A stretch of 64,000 bases of DNA from Calidifontibacillus erzurumensis (GCF_013303125.1 NZ_JABTTE010000004.1:167633-231632), one strand, 5' to 3'. Numbered from the stretch's first letter, positions 29,987 to 40,802 are shown. The notes: generated by a model from the letters alone, not told the origin. Translations and numbers: made by a program.

Positions 29987-32398
29987 CTAAATCATCATAA
30001 AAGGGTTCATATCAATAGAAATTTGCAAATCATTCCGACTCATTTCTTGCTGAAAATGATGCAAGATTGACCTCAAAGTACGTCCCAAATTTGGTTCATC
30101 TTTGTATTTTATCATGCATTGGTAGCGATATCTATTCTTTAAGCGTGGGATTGGTGAAGCTACCGGTCCTAAAATGATCGCTTGATTTGATAGTCTACCT
30201 CTTAAAATGGCAGAAACTTTTTCAGCAGCATCTACTACTTTCATCAGTTCTGGATGAGAAATTGTGATCAGTGTCAAAAAATAAAATGGCGGATAATGAT
30301 ACAATTTTCGAATAGCCATTTCCTTCCGATAATAAGTGTCGTAATCCGTTTTTGCTGCAAGGACAATACTATAATGGTCTGGAGTATATGTTTGGATGAC
30401 AACTTCACCTGGAAGCTCGTGCCGTCCAGCACGCCCACTAACTTGCGTAATCAGCTGAAAAGTTTTTTCACTTGCCCGAAAGTCAGGAATATGAAGCATT
30501 GAATCTGCTGCCAACACCCCTACAAATGTTACATCGGGAAAATCTAACCCTTTCGCAATCATTTGAGTACCTAGTAAAATATCCGCTTTTTTTTCTTCAA
30601 AAGCGCTCAGTAATTTTTCATGAGCTCCTTTTCGGCTTGTCGTATCAACATCCATCCGGATGACACGTGCCTCAGGCAATAATTTTGCTAGTTCTTCTTC
30701 CACTTTTTGTGTTCCTGTTCCAAAAAATCGGATATGTTCGCTGCGACATTCAGGACAAGTTGTTAAAAGGCGTGTTTCAAAAGAACAATAGTGACATTTT
30801 AGCATGTCGTCATGCTTATGATAAGTAAGTGAAATATCACAGTGCGGGCAACGAAGCACAAAGCCGCAGTCCCGACACATAACAAATGTTGAAAACCCTC
30901 GCCGATTCAAAAATAAAACAGATTGTTCGCCTTTTTCCAACCTGTCTTTTAACTTTTCAAATAAAATTTTTGAAAACATCGAACGATTGCCACAGCGCAG
31001 TTCTTCCCGCATATCAACGATTTCCACTGCAGGCAGTACACTCGCATTGATCCGCTTCTTTAATGTTAATAAGCGGTAAACACCTTTTTGTGCTCGGGCA
31101 AACGATTCGAGCGACGGGGTTGCGCTTCCGAGAACAACTGGACATTGGTGGTACTTCCCGCGTTTAATTGCCACATCTCTAGCATGATAACGGGGATTTT
31201 CCTCCTGTTTATAGCTTGTCTCATGTTCTTCGTCAATAATAATAATGCCTAAATTTTCAAAAGGCGCAAAAATGGCGGAGCGGGCACCAACTACGACTTT
31301 AACCTCTTTCCTTTGGATTTTTCGCCATTCATCATATTTTTCCCCTTGCGATAATCCGCTGTGCAAAACTGCAACATCAGCACCAAACCGGCTTTTAAAT
31401 CTTGCTACCATCATTGGAGTTAATGAAATTTCTGGAACAAGCATAATTGCTTCTTTTCCTTGCTTTAATACTTCAGCGATTGCCTGTAAATAAATTTCGG
31501 TTTTACCGCTGCCTGTAACACCATACATTAAAAAAACATCATGCCTTCCTTTTCGAATGCTTTCAATGATTGGCATCATTGCTTTCGTTTGTTCTTCTGT
31601 CAACGGAAGCGGCTCTGATTGTTTAAATTCTCGTTTTTCATATGGATCTCTATAAACTTCTTCATAATGTTCTTGTAAGATCCCTTTTTTAATAAGTGAG
31701 TTGATCGGCGAAATGGTTGTATCCAAAATATTAATGAGTTGTTGCAATTCTATTTGCTCTGGACCATCAATAAAAAACTGGATAATTTCTTTTTGTTTCA
31801 ATGCTTGATTTGGAAAACTATCTAATAATTGAAGCAACTCATCTTTCGTTTTCTTTGTACTGATGACCTTCACTTTCTTTTTCTTCGCACGGTCTTCAAT
31901 GCGATAAACGACTTCCATATTACCCTTTTTCAACTCTTTTTGGATAAGTGGAAATATTAGCTTATTGTTTTCGATTTCTTTCCATTGAATTACATCATTA
32001 ACAAACAAATTCTTTAGCTCATCACAAATTGTTTGTGCATTTTTTAAATGGACTTCTTTTTCATATTTTACCTTCATCGCCGCCGGCAACATTGCTTGGT
32101 AAGCTGTAATTAAAAAACAAAGAGTCGTATCACGTAGCCATTCGCCTAATTCCAACAATTCCTGTGTTAATACGGGAGTAAGATCTAATACAGATTCAAC
32201 GGATTTTAATTTTTTTATTTCCGTTTCATTCGAAAGTCCTACGACAAAACCTTGCACTTTTCTAGGTCCAAATGGAACTATAACTCTCATGCCCGGTTGA
32301 ATAAAATCTTCATCATGCCAATCTTCTGGAATTAAATAATCAAAAGTCCGATCGATTTGATTCGCAGGTACGTCAACGATAATCTTGGCAATGTTCAT
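29987..32398 (-). CDS. priA: Primosomal helicase PriA
   Basis: Restarts stalled replication forks. The 803-residue protein holds a 3'-end binding domain (1-110), then a winged helix. The helicase motifs are GVTGSGKTEIYLQ near residue 297, DEEHE near 395 and TQMIAKGLDFP near 625. Eight zinc-ligand cysteines (CRDCGFVLRCPHC and CHYC, CPEC) lie at about 510-560. It follows coaBC. Confidence 0.97.
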   Translation of the reverse strand: MNIAKIIVDVPANQIDRTFDYLIPEDWHDEDFIQPGMRVIVPFGPRKVQGFVVGLSNETEIKKLKSVESVLDLTPVLTQELLELGEWLRDTTLCFLITAYQAMLPAAMKVKYEKEVHLKNAQTICDELKNLFVNDVIQWKEIENNKLIFPLIQKELKKGNMEVVYRIEDRAKKKKVKVISTKKTKDELLQLLDSFPNQALKQKEIIQFFIDGPEQIELQQLINILDTTISPINSLIKKGILQEHYEEVYRDPYEKREFKQSEPLPLTEEQTKAMMPIIESIRKGRHDVFLMYGVTGSGKTEIYLQAIAEVLKQGKEAIMLVPEISLTPMMVARFKSRFGADVAVLHSGLSQGEKYDEWRKIQRKEVKVVVGARSAIFAPFENLGIIIIDEEHETSYKQEENPRYHARDVAIKRGKYHQCPVVLGSATPSLESFARAQKGVYRLLTLKKRINASVLPAVEIVDMREELRCGNRSMFSKILFEKLKDRLEKGEQSVLFLNRRGFSTFVMCRDCGFVLRCPHCDISLTYHKHDDMLKCHYCSFETRLLTTCPECRSEHIRFFGTGTQKVEEELAKLLPEARVIRMDVDTTSRKGAHEKLLSAFEEKKADILLGTQMIAKGLDFPDVTFVGVLAADSMLHIPDFRASEKTFQLITQVSGRAGRHELPGEVVIQTYTPDHYSIVLAAKTDYDTYYRKEMAIRKLYHYPPFYFLTLITISHPELMKVVDAAEKVSAILRGRLSNQAIILGPVASPIPRLKNRYRYQCMIKYKDEPNLGRTLRSILHHFQQEMSRNDLQISIDMNPFMMI

Positions 32399-32410
32399 AA
32401 ATAACTTCCT

Positions 32411-33607
32411 TTATTCTAAAAATGTCGCTGCTTTCATTAAAATTTCCTTAGCTGCTTCCTGTTTGGAAAGTAGTGGATATTCCATCACTTCCCCATTTCT
32501 TGTATAGATCGTAATAATATTTGTATCAACACCAAATCCTGCGCCTTCTTGTTTCACATTATTTGCAACAATCATATCAAGATTTTTTGTTTTCAATTTT
32601 TTTGTTGCATAAGCTTGGACATTTTCCGTTTCTGCTGCAAATCCAACTAAAATTTGCTTTTCTTTCTTTTCTCCCAACGTTTTTAATATATCTATTGTCC
32701 GTTCCAGTTCAAGTACTAAATCGCCATCCCCTTTTTTCATCTTATTGTCATAGATGATCTTTGGGCGATAGTCGGCAACTGCAGCTGCTTTAATGACAAT
32801 ATTTGTATCAGGAAAGTATTTCAAAACTTCTTCATACATTTCCTGAGCTGTTTCAATCGGAACAAATGTTACTCCAGCTGGTGGCTTTAGTGCAGTCGGA
32901 CCTGATATTAAAGTGACTTCGGCTCCAAGCGCTGCCGCTGATTCGGCAAGTGCATAGCCCATTTTGCCGGATGAGCGATTTGTTATATAGCGGACTGGAT
33001 CAATGATTTCACGAGTTGGTCCTGCAGTTACAAGAATCTTAATTCCTTGTAAAGGTTTCGTTGGCTTTGCAAAATAACTTTTTAATAGTTCAATAATTTT
33101 TTCTGGTTCTTCTAGTCTACCTTTGCCTACATAACCGCATGCCAAATGTCCTTCAGACGGTTCAATAAATCGATAGCCGTATTGATGTAAAATATTTATG
33201 TTTCTTTTAACAGCTGGATGTTCATACATATGGACATTCATCGCTGGAGCGATCCAGACTGGAGCGGTTGTTGCCAATATTGTTGTTGAAACAAAACAAT
33301 CGGCTATCCCGTTTGCTAATTTACCAATGATATTCGCTGTTGCTGGAGCGACAATTACTAAATCAGCCCAATCTGCCAAATCGATATGTGCAATTTTTCT
33401 TGAATCTTTCTCATCAAAAATATCTATAAAAACATCATTTCTCGATAATACTTGAAACGTGAGGGGCTGGACAAACTCCATAGCTGATTTTGTCATCATT
33501 ACTTTTACATCTGCCCCTGCCTGAACAAGCTTACTTGTTAAAGCCGCTGCTTTATAAGCAGCAATCCCACCCGTTACACAAAGGAGAAGTTTTTTCCCTT
33601 TCAGCAT
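32411..33607 (-). CDS. coaBC: Bifunctional phosphopantothenoylcysteine decarboxylase/synthetase
   Basis: Two steps of coenzyme A synthesis. The 398 residues have an FMN-binding decarboxylase domain (CVTGGIAAYKAA, active His in AMNVHMYEHP, ACGYVGKGRLEEP). The CTP-dependent ligase domain follows (TAGPTREIIDPVRYITNRSSGKMG). ATG lies behind TTAAGGGGGTT. Confidence 0.97.
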   Translation of the reverse strand: MLKGKKLLLCVTGGIAAYKAAALTSKLVQAGADVKVMMTKSAMEFVQPLTFQVLSRNDVFIDIFDEKDSRKIAHIDLADWADLVIVAPATANIIGKLANGIADCFVSTTILATTAPVWIAPAMNVHMYEHPAVKRNINILHQYGYRFIEPSEGHLACGYVGKGRLEEPEKIIELLKSYFAKPTKPLQGIKILVTAGPTREIIDPVRYITNRSSGKMGYALAESAAALGAEVTLISGPTALKPPAGVTFVPIETAQEMYEEVLKYFPDTNIVIKAAAVADYRPKIIYDNKMKKGDGDLVLELERTIDILKTLGEKKEKQILVGFAAETENVQAYATKKLKTKNLDMIVANNVKQEGAGFGVDTNIITIYTRNGEVMEYPLLSKQEAAKEILMKAATFLE

Positions 33608-33674
33608 CCTTAAACCCCCTTAAAAGAAAAAAGACGTCGCTTAATTTCATAAAACAAAAGTTTCGAAAGTAAAA

Positions 33675-33698
33675 AATAACAACCTATAATTATAGGTT
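33675..33698 (-). terminator. Palindrome across the rpoZ stop, possible terminator
   Basis: The 18-base perfect palindrome AACCTATAATTATAGGTT (33681-33698) includes the rpoZ stop codon. It is followed on the minus strand by GTTATTTTTTA. The stem is AT-rich, so termination is probably partial. Confidence 0.4.
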
Positions 33699-33902
33699 GC
33701 CTTTTTCTTCATCATACTGTAAGTGTAATAAACCCTCTGCTATTTCTTCTAAAGCTTTCCCTACAGGCTTTCGAGAAACTGTTTTCTCCAACATGCAATC
33801 ATTGTTTTCTTGGATCTCTCTAGCCCGTTTGGAAGCTACTGCTACAAGCGTGTATTTAGAATCGATTTTTTCCATTAATTTATCGATGGATGGATAAAGC
33901 AT
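33690..33902 (-). CDS. rpoZ: RNA polymerase omega subunit
   Basis: Small 70-residue subunit that aids assembly of RNA polymerase. It begins [20 protein letters not shown] and contains ASKRAREIQ, typical of omega. Its ATG at 33902 lies 4 bp after the gmk stop. The ribosome site GGAGG is 12 bases away, rather far. Confidence 0.96.
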   Translation of the reverse strand: MLYPSIDKLMEKIDSKYTLVAVASKRAREIQENNDCMLEKTVSRKPVGKALEEIAEGLLHLQYDEEKGNL

Positions 33903-33906
33903 AAGT

Positions 33907-34521
<615 letters not shown>

Positions 34522-34530
34522 TCAAAATTC

Positions 34531-34797
34531 CTACCCTTCCTCACTTAAGTCATCTTTATTATTATTAAGGCGTTGGGCTATCGTTTCTGGCTGGATTGCC
34601 GAAAGGATGACATGATCGCTATCAGTAATGATGACCGCCCTCGTTCGCCGTCCATATGTCGCATCTATTAACATACCTTTATCGCGAGCTTCTTGAATGA
34701 TGCGTTTTATTGGAGCCGATTCTGGACTAACGATTGAAATGATACGATTGGCTGAAACAATATTACCGAAGCCAATATTAATTAATTTAATACTCAT
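34531..34797 (-). CDS. remA: Extracellular matrix regulator RemA
   Basis: DNA-binding activator of biofilm matrix operons in B. subtilis, acting as a multimeric ring. The 88-residue protein contains the conserved core [19 protein letters not shown] and the basic segment [14 protein letters not shown] follows GGGGGAGCTT. The yicC-remA-gmk order is universal in Bacillus. Confidence 0.96.
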   Translation of the reverse strand: MSIKLINIGFGNIVSANRIISIVSPESAPIKRIIQEARDKGMLIDATYGRRTRAVIITDSDHVILSAIQPETIAQRLNNNKDDLSEEG

Positions 34798-34852
34798 AAG
34801 CTCCCCCTATGTACAATACACTATTTTTTACGAGTTTGCGAAAAAATATGAG

Positions 34853-35734
34853 CTATTCGATATTTTGTACCTGCTCCTTTATTTTTTCGAGCTCGCTTTT
34901 CATTTCAACGACCTTTTGGCTGATTTGAACATCATTTGCTTTTGAGCCAATAGTATTCATTTCCCTATTCATTTCCTGAACAAGAAAATCAAGTTTTCTT
35001 CCGACGCTGCCACCAATGTTGATAATTTTTTCAAATTGATTCACATGGCTCTCAAGCCTAGTCAACTCTTCATTAATATCAGCTTTATCAGCAAAAATTG
35101 CCACTTCTGTTAAAATTCTTGCTTCGTCGACCTCAAATGCATTTCCTAAAAAATCTTGAATTTTCTTTTCGAGCCGTTCTTTATATTTTTCAACAACATT
35201 AGCAGAAAAAGGCTTCAAGTATTTGATGCAGTCATCAATCATTTTGAGGCGTTCAGATATATCTGCCTTCAATGCAACACCTTCTATTTGCCGCATTTCT
35301 TGCAGCTCGAGTGCTGCTTCTTTAGTTGCATCAAGAATAACTTGTTCGAGTTCTTCAATACCATCATCCATTTCGGTTATGGAAAATACTTCAGGCAGCC
35401 GAATAAACTGTTCTAGCGTAAATTGTCCATCAAGGTTATATAATTCTTTAGCTTTTTGAAATGACTCAACATATTGAGAAATAAGATCCCAATCTACTTG
35501 CAAATATCGCTTAATATATCCTTCCCCTTCAACGGTTATGAAAATATCGACTCGGCCGCGTTGTATGTACTTCTGAACGGTTTTCTTTATTTTTTCTTCA
35601 AATAATAGAAATTGCCTTGGCATCCGTACTGAAATTTCACAAAAACGGTGATTGACAGACTTCATTTCAACGATCACTTTAAAGCTATCCAGCTCTTTTT
35701 TGCTTCTGCCAAAACCAGTCATACTCACGATCAT
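34853..35734 (-). CDS. yloC: YicC/YloC family endoribonuclease
   Basis: Homologue of E. coli YicC, an endoribonuclease linked to small-RNA decay. The 293 residues start MIVSMTGFGRS, the family signature, with EMKSVNHRFCEISVRMP after it and the C-terminal REMNTIGSKANDVQIS. The start at 35734 fits homologues; an ATG two codons upstream is possible. It opens the yicC-remA-gmk-rpoZ-coaBC run. Confidence 0.94.
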   Translation of the reverse strand: MIVSMTGFGRSKKELDSFKVIVEMKSVNHRFCEISVRMPRQFLLFEEKIKKTVQKYIQRGRVDIFITVEGEGYIKRYLQVDWDLISQYVESFQKAKELYNLDGQFTLEQFIRLPEVFSITEMDDGIEELEQVILDATKEAALELQEMRQIEGVALKADISERLKMIDDCIKYLKPFSANVVEKYKERLEKKIQDFLGNAFEVDEARILTEVAIFADKADINEELTRLESHVNQFEKIINIGGSVGRKLDFLVQEMNREMNTIGSKANDVQISQKVVEMKSELEKIKEQVQNIE

Positions 35735-35756
35735 TTTCATCACATCCAATAATCTT

Positions 35757-35785
35757 ATTCTATAAAATTTAAGACAGTACAACAA
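35757..35785 (-). promoter_or_regulatory. Promoter of yloC-remA-gmk
   Basis: TTGTTG (35780-35785), 17 bp, TAGAAT (35757-35762). It faces the rqcH promoter about 130 bp away. Confidence 0.5.
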
Positions 35786-35917
35786 GTAAATAATACCCAA
35801 AAATCATTGAAAGATAAATGATAAAGGCTGATGATCATTAAAATAATTAACTCTATAGGAATAAATTTACATAAAGTTCATGTTATATAAGAAATCCTTT
35901 TATGAATTGTAATCATT

Positions 35918-35946
35918 TTCCGACTTTCTATAAAAAATGTTATACT
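35918..35946 (+). promoter_or_regulatory. Promoter of rqcH
   Basis: TTCCGA (35918-35923), 17 bp, TATACT (35941-35946), 24 bp ahead of the start codon. Confidence 0.5.
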
Positions 35947-35970
35947 ATTAAAGATTGAGAGGTGGAACGA

Positions 35971-37683
35971 ATGACATTTGATGGTATCGTTACAAAAGCT
36001 GTTACGGAAGAATTAATCGACATATTAGAGCATGGAAGGATCACAAAAATTTATCAGCCATATAAATATGATCTAATTTTAAATGTGCGTTCAAGAAGTA
36101 AAAACCATCAACTCCTTATTTCAGCCAATCCAAGTTATGCCAGAATACATATTACAAAAGAAACTTATGAAAACCCAAAAGAACCTCCAATGTTTTGCAT
36201 GCTTTTACGAAAACATTTGGAAGGAAGTATTATTGAAAAAATTGAACAAGACACATTTGAAAGGGTCATTAAATTTTATATCCGTACTAAAAATGAAATT
36301 GGCGATGTATCACTGAAACTATTGATCGTTGAAATCATGGGGAAGCACAGCAACATTATGTTAGTTGACCATGAAAAAAATATGATCATCGACAGCATTA
36401 AACATGTATCTAGTGCTGTCAACCGGCACAGAACGATCCTACCAGGATTTGAGTATGTTGCACCCCCAAAACAAATGAAACTAAATCCATTGGCGATTAC
36501 AGAAGAAACACTATTGCAAAAATTAAACTTTAATCAAGGGAAAATCGCTCAACAAATGGTCGAGCAAATCGCTGGTATTTCAAATCTATTTGCAAATGAA
36601 GTGGTCCATCGAGCCGGGCTTTGTAACCGCGCGACGATTCCTAAAGCTTTTTTTTCAATGATTGAGCCAATAAAAAATAAAGATTATCAACCGCAGCTTA
36701 TTAATGCCGATGGAAAAGAATATTTTTATATTTGCAACCTTAGCCATATTAATGGCAAAGTACAATATTTTGATACAATCAACGAGCTATTGGACCGCTA
36801 TTATTTTGGAAAAGCGGAGCGAGACCGTGTCAAGCAACAAGCCAATGATCTTGAGCGCTTTATAAAAAATGAATGGACGAAAAATAAAAAGAAAATAAAA
36901 AAACTGGAAAATGCATTGCAGGAAGCCAAAAAAGCAGATGAATTCCAGCTTTATGGCGAGCTGCTAACGGCCAATATGTATGCCGCTTCCAAAGGAATGA
37001 AAGAAATTGAAGTAGTCAACTATTATGATGAAAACGGGGCAACGGTCAAAATCCCGCTTGACCCATTAAAAACACCGTCGGAAAATGCACAAGCTTATTT
37101 TACAAAATATCAAAAGCTGAAAAAATCTGTTGAATTCGTTAAAGAGCAAATCGAATCAACGAAAGAAGAAATAGCCTATTTTGAAAATTTGCTACAACAA
37201 TTTGAATCAGCATCTCCGAAAGATATTGAAGAAATACGTGAAGAATTGACTGAACAAGGTTATTTAAAAATGAAGAAAAATGGCAAAAAAGTTCAGCAAA
37301 AAAGCCAAAAGCCAACTCTCGATTATTATATTTCTTCAGATGGTGATGAAATTATCGTCGGCAAAAATAATAAACAAAATGAATACTTAACAAATAGACT
37401 TGCAAGAAGAGATGAAATTTGGCTTCATACAAAAGATATTCCGGGATCTCATGTCGTGATTAGAAATGAATCTCCATCTGAGCAAACATTGCTGGAAGCA
37501 GCAAAAATTGCCGCCTTTTTTAGCAAAGCAAAAAATTCAAGTTCTGTACCGGTTGATTATACAAGAATCCGTTATGTCAAAAAACCGAGCGGAGCCAAAC
37601 CCGGTTTTGTTATTTATGAAAATCAGTCCACAATATATGTGACTCCAGAAGAAGATTTAATCTACAAGTTAAAGAAAAAATGA
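35971..37683 (+). CDS. rqcH: Ribosome quality control protein RqcH (NFACT, YloA)
   Basis: Binds stalled 50S-peptidyl-tRNA complexes and directs addition of C-terminal alanine tails. The 570-residue protein has an NFACT-N domain (about 1-270), a long coiled coil (VKQQANDLERFIKNEWTKNK onwards) and an NFACT-R domain with EIWLHTKDIPGSHVVIRN near 485. Older names call it a fibronectin-binding protein. ATG at 35971 follows GAGAGGTGG. In B. subtilis yloB lies between it and yloC; here yloB is missing. Confidence 0.96.
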   Translation: MTFDGIVTKAVTEELIDILEHGRITKIYQPYKYDLILNVRSRSKNHQLLISANPSYARIHITKETYENPKEPPMFCMLLRKHLEGSIIEKIEQDTFERVIKFYIRTKNEIGDVSLKLLIVEIMGKHSNIMLVDHEKNMIIDSIKHVSSAVNRHRTILPGFEYVAPPKQMKLNPLAITEETLLQKLNFNQGKIAQQMVEQIAGISNLFANEVVHRAGLCNRATIPKAFFSMIEPIKNKDYQPQLINADGKEYFYICNLSHINGKVQYFDTINELLDRYYFGKAERDRVKQQANDLERFIKNEWTKNKKKIKKLENALQEAKKADEFQLYGELLTANMYAASKGMKEIEVVNYYDENGATVKIPLDPLKTPSENAQAYFTKYQKLKKSVEFVKEQIESTKEEIAYFENLLQQFESASPKDIEEIREELTEQGYLKMKKNGKKVQQKSQKPTLDYYISSDGDEIIVGKNNKQNEYLTNRLARRDEIWLHTKDIPGSHVVIRNESPSEQTLLEAAKIAAFFSKAKNSSSVPVDYTRIRYVKKPSGAKPGFVIYENQSTIYVTPEEDLIYKLKKK

Positions 37684-37687
37684 ACAA

Positions 37688-37737
37688 TAAAACCTGCTGT
37701 AAGATTTTTGCTTCAGCAGGTTTTATTGTTTTTTTCA
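37688..37737. terminator. Bidirectional terminator between rqcH and comA
   Basis: A 10-bp stem AAACCTGCTG/CAGCAGGTTT (37690-37699 and 37714-37723), followed on the plus strand by TATTGTTTTTTT. On the minus strand the T tract is TTTATTG. It closes the quorum-sensing cassette on its left side. Confidence 0.8.
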
Positions 37738-37742
37738 TTTTT

Positions 37743-38411
37743 TTATTTCCGATTTACAAACATTTCACTCGGCAACAACCTTAATTCTCTAGCCTTTGCC
37801 ACTGCTTCGCCTCTTGAACTGACATTTAGAATATTAAAGATTTTCGTTAAATGATATTCGACCATACGCTGGCTCATTAATAACTTTTGAGCAATTTCTT
37901 TGTTGGACTTTCCTAAAGAAGCCTCAAACAACACGAGCTGCTCTTTTTCATTTAATGATATACTGGCAACCGTTTCACCGTTTGAAATTTCTCCTTTAAT
38001 CTCATTGCGTCGTAATTGCCTTAACAGTGATACCGGTACAACTGCTTCTTTCCTTAATGCACAATAAACTGATGTTAAGAGTTGATCGGTTGATGCTGTT
38101 TTACTGATAAATCCACTGGCACCTGATTCCATCATAAGATTAAAATGGACTTCAATATCAAATCCAGTAATAATTAAGACGCAAGCATCAGAATCTTTGC
38201 CAATCACTAATTTCGTCAATTCAATCCCATTGATGTCTGGTAAAAATAAATCAAATAAATATAAATCAAATCGAGTTTTTTCTTCTATTAATTTTAATGC
38301 TTCTTTTCCACAGGAAGCAAGAGTCACTTGAAGATTTTTATCTGTTTCAATCATCGCTTTAGTACCTTCTCTGACCGATGGGTGATCATCGACAAGTAAA
38401 ATTTGAAACAT
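37743..38411 (-). CDS. comA: Response regulator, ComA-like (quorum sensing)
   Basis: Transcription factor expected to be phosphorylated by the adjacent sensor kinase. The 222-residue protein has a receiver domain (D8, D9, phospho-acceptor D54 in LYLFDLFLPDING, conserved Lys in FISKTAS). A LuxR/NarL-type helix-turn-helix follows (SNKEIAQKLLMSQRMVEYHLTKI). The N-terminus ILLVDDHPSVREGTKAMIE closely follows ComA of B. subtilis. It lies 12 bp after comP. A ComA-box-like site upstream of comQ supports the name. A DegU-type regulator is a less likely alternative. Confidence 0.88.
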   Translation of the reverse strand: MFQILLVDDHPSVREGTKAMIETDKNLQVTLASCGKEALKLIEEKTRFDLYLFDLFLPDINGIELTKLVIGKDSDACVLIITGFDIEVHFNLMMESGASGFISKTASTDQLLTSVYCALRKEAVVPVSLLRQLRRNEIKGEISNGETVASISLNEKEQLVLFEASLGKSNKEIAQKLLMSQRMVEYHLTKIFNILNVSSRGEAVAKARELRLLPSEMFVNRK

Positions 38412-38423
38412 TGCCTATCCCCC

Positions 38424-40760
38424 TTAACCGATTAAAACTTTATTCGATTGTAAAGGTATTTTAATGAATAATTCTAAACCGCCATTCTCATTTGCTTTTC
38501 TAAAAGAAATAGTGCCTTCCATACTTCTAACACGCTCTTTTATTCCGTAAATTCCTAATCGTCCGTTATAATTAGATAATTCTTCATCATTCAGTCCAGC
38601 CCCATCGTCCCTATATTTTAATAAAATTTGATCATTTTCACAGGTCAGATGAATAGAAACCTTTGAAGCATTTGCATGTTTTTCGGCATTATTCATTAAT
38701 TCTTGTACAATTCGATAAAGCGTTAGATTCATTTCATCATCGATGTGACAACTCGTAATATTACTGTCATGAATAAAATCAATAACGATATTTGTCCTAA
38801 GTTGAACTTTTTTAAAAAGATTTTTCAACGCACCAACAATACCTATTTCTTTTAAAAATGGCGGGATTAATTCATTGCACGTTTCACGAATTTCATGAAT
38901 GATATCTAACAAGCCTTCTTTAATAACGGACAGTTCTTCCTTGACTAGAGGATCAAAATGGTATTTTTGTAGAGTTTCAGATAACTTTCGATACAATACA
39001 AGCTGGTCTTGCAACACTGAATCATGTAGGTCAGTCGATAATCGTTTCCGCTCTTTTTCCTCAATTTGAAAAAGCATCTTTAAGAGCCAAGAAGGCGCGT
39101 TCTCTTTCATGCGAATGCTCTCAAGTTCCCCTATTAACTCTTCAATCATTTGCAAGTTTTCATAACTAATATTCATATAATAAGAAATTGTTTTAATCCA
39201 TTCTGTTTCTTCAAGGTTAAACGTAGTAAAGTTCTTCTTTTCACCTAAAACTAATACTACCATTTTCTTTGTATTATTTGAGACAATGATATATGAAATT
39301 GTATCTAATGTTTGAAGTTCCCCAATAAAATTTTTGTCATAAAATAACAATAGATGTGAATGCAACAATTTACGTTCATAATTCCAAGAATCTCCGGCAA
39401 CTAATATTAGTTGGTCAGACTCTTTATCATATTCTAGCAATGCTATATTTTTTAAACCTAATACAGATTTTATCTCATTAACAAAATGGCGCCTGATTTC
39501 CTTTCTGTTTTTTTCACGGGATAAAATTGAAACAAGCTGATATATGCTAGATTGTAAATTATATCTTTCTGTAAATAATTTACTTCTCATTTGAAAATCT
39601 AGTTGCTCTTTTACATAAAAAACAAATATAAATAATAGATAGACGACACCAAAAATTTTCAGCTTAACAGTTAAAGTTTGGGTATTTCCCAGCCAATCTA
39701 CAATTATTGTGATCACCAAGGTTGGAACAAACGCAAGAATAAAATAATAGAAAAACCGTTTAATATAAAAATTTATGTCTAAAAACCGGTTGGTCGACAC
39801 TAAGTAAACAAATGTCAACGGTAAAAAATAGGTAAAGATAAAAGCAACTTCGCCGGAAATTAGTTGTTCTCTCAAAATAATGATTGGAAAAGCATATAAT
39901 AGTGAAAATGGCATGAATGATAAAAGAATACCTACGTTAATAATTCTATAAAGGGATCCATACATCGTTTTTCGATATTTTATATAACCTTTTGCAAAAT
40001 AATAAATACAACAAAAAGCATTTAATACAAAAATTAATAACACTAATATCTTTGTTGCCATGTAAAAAATGCTGTTTAAAGGAAAAATTAAAAATAGCAG
40101 CACTAAAAATAGAACTGAACAATTAGCTAAATATAGGCTTTTAACAATCTTGCGGCTTGCGAATTTTAAGTGATATTTTTGAAAATACAAAAAGAAAAAA
40201 TGGAGGACTAACATCGGTATTAACATTAAACAGCCGATGGCAAAAAACTGGGTAACCGGTTCAGTCCTAGCAGACGCCGCCCCTACAAAAGTACTTAAAC
40301 CGTACAATTGTAATAGGAAAATTAAGATTGTTGTTACTTTTTCACCATGTTTATATTTCATTAAAAAAATACTAGTAAATAATGAGAAAAATAATAAAAT
40401 AAATGGAAAAATGAAATGAAATAATAGTTGGGAGTTATTACTTTTTGTTTCAAATCGATAACTATAATTGATCCCTTTCCTTTGAACAATGATTTCCTTA
40501 GCTTTTTCCACAAGTCCATATTTTTTTATAGAGAGGTGTTTTTCCGGAAGATCGCCATTAATAGATAAAATTAAATCACCTTCCTGGATCCCAGCACTTT
40601 TTGCTGCACCAGTCGATAATAAATTTTTAATGACATATTGTCCTTTTTCATTGGAAAGGACTTCAATTCCTACATAAGGATACTTAAAATTAATGTATGT
40701 AGAGAAAAAACATAAAAGGACATTTATTACCATTAATAAAGAAAAAAATCTCTTTTTCAT
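38424..40760 (-). CDS. comP: Membrane sensor histidine kinase, ComP-like
   Basis: Predicted receptor for the ComX pheromone. It has 778 residues (ComP about 770). Order: membrane helix (6-24), an extracytoplasmic PDZ-like domain (about 30-100, IQEGDLILSINGDLP), then about seven more membrane segments up to about 390. A cytoplasmic linker follows, then the dimerisation region with phospho-acceptor His in STDLHDSVLQDQ near 570. The ATPase domain has LTLYRIVQELMNNAEKHA (N box) and YRDDGAGL. ATG follows AGGTGATTAA. A strong hairpin separates it from comX. Confidence 0.9.
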   Translation of the reverse strand: MKKRFFSLLMVINVLLCFFSTYINFKYPYVGIEVLSNEKGQYVIKNLLSTGAAKSAGIQEGDLILSINGDLPEKHLSIKKYGLVEKAKEIIVQRKGINYSYRFETKSNNSQLLFHFIFPFILLFFSLFTSIFLMKYKHGEKVTTILIFLLQLYGLSTFVGAASARTEPVTQFFAIGCLMLIPMLVLHFFFLYFQKYHLKFASRKIVKSLYLANCSVLFLVLLFLIFPLNSIFYMATKILVLLIFVLNAFCCIYYFAKGYIKYRKTMYGSLYRIINVGILLSFMPFSLLYAFPIIILREQLISGEVAFIFTYFLPLTFVYLVSTNRFLDINFYIKRFFYYFILAFVPTLVITIIVDWLGNTQTLTVKLKIFGVVYLLFIFVFYVKEQLDFQMRSKLFTERYNLQSSIYQLVSILSREKNRKEIRRHFVNEIKSVLGLKNIALLEYDKESDQLILVAGDSWNYERKLLHSHLLLFYDKNFIGELQTLDTISYIIVSNNTKKMVVLVLGEKKNFTTFNLEETEWIKTISYYMNISYENLQMIEELIGELESIRMKENAPSWLLKMLFQIEEKERKRLSTDLHDSVLQDQLVLYRKLSETLQKYHFDPLVKEELSVIKEGLLDIIHEIRETCNELIPPFLKEIGIVGALKNLFKKVQLRTNIVIDFIHDSNITSCHIDDEMNLTLYRIVQELMNNAEKHANASKVSIHLTCENDQILLKYRDDGAGLNDEELSNYNGRLGIYGIKERVRSMEGTISFRKANENGGLELFIKIPLQSNKVLIG

Positions 40761-40802
40761 TTAATCACCTATCATAATATTGACTTTTTTAACTACATTT
40801 TT

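Noticed and set aside
36083..36316. Plus-strand open frame of 77 codons inside rqcH
   Set aside because: Shadow frame without a ribosome site inside a clear gene.
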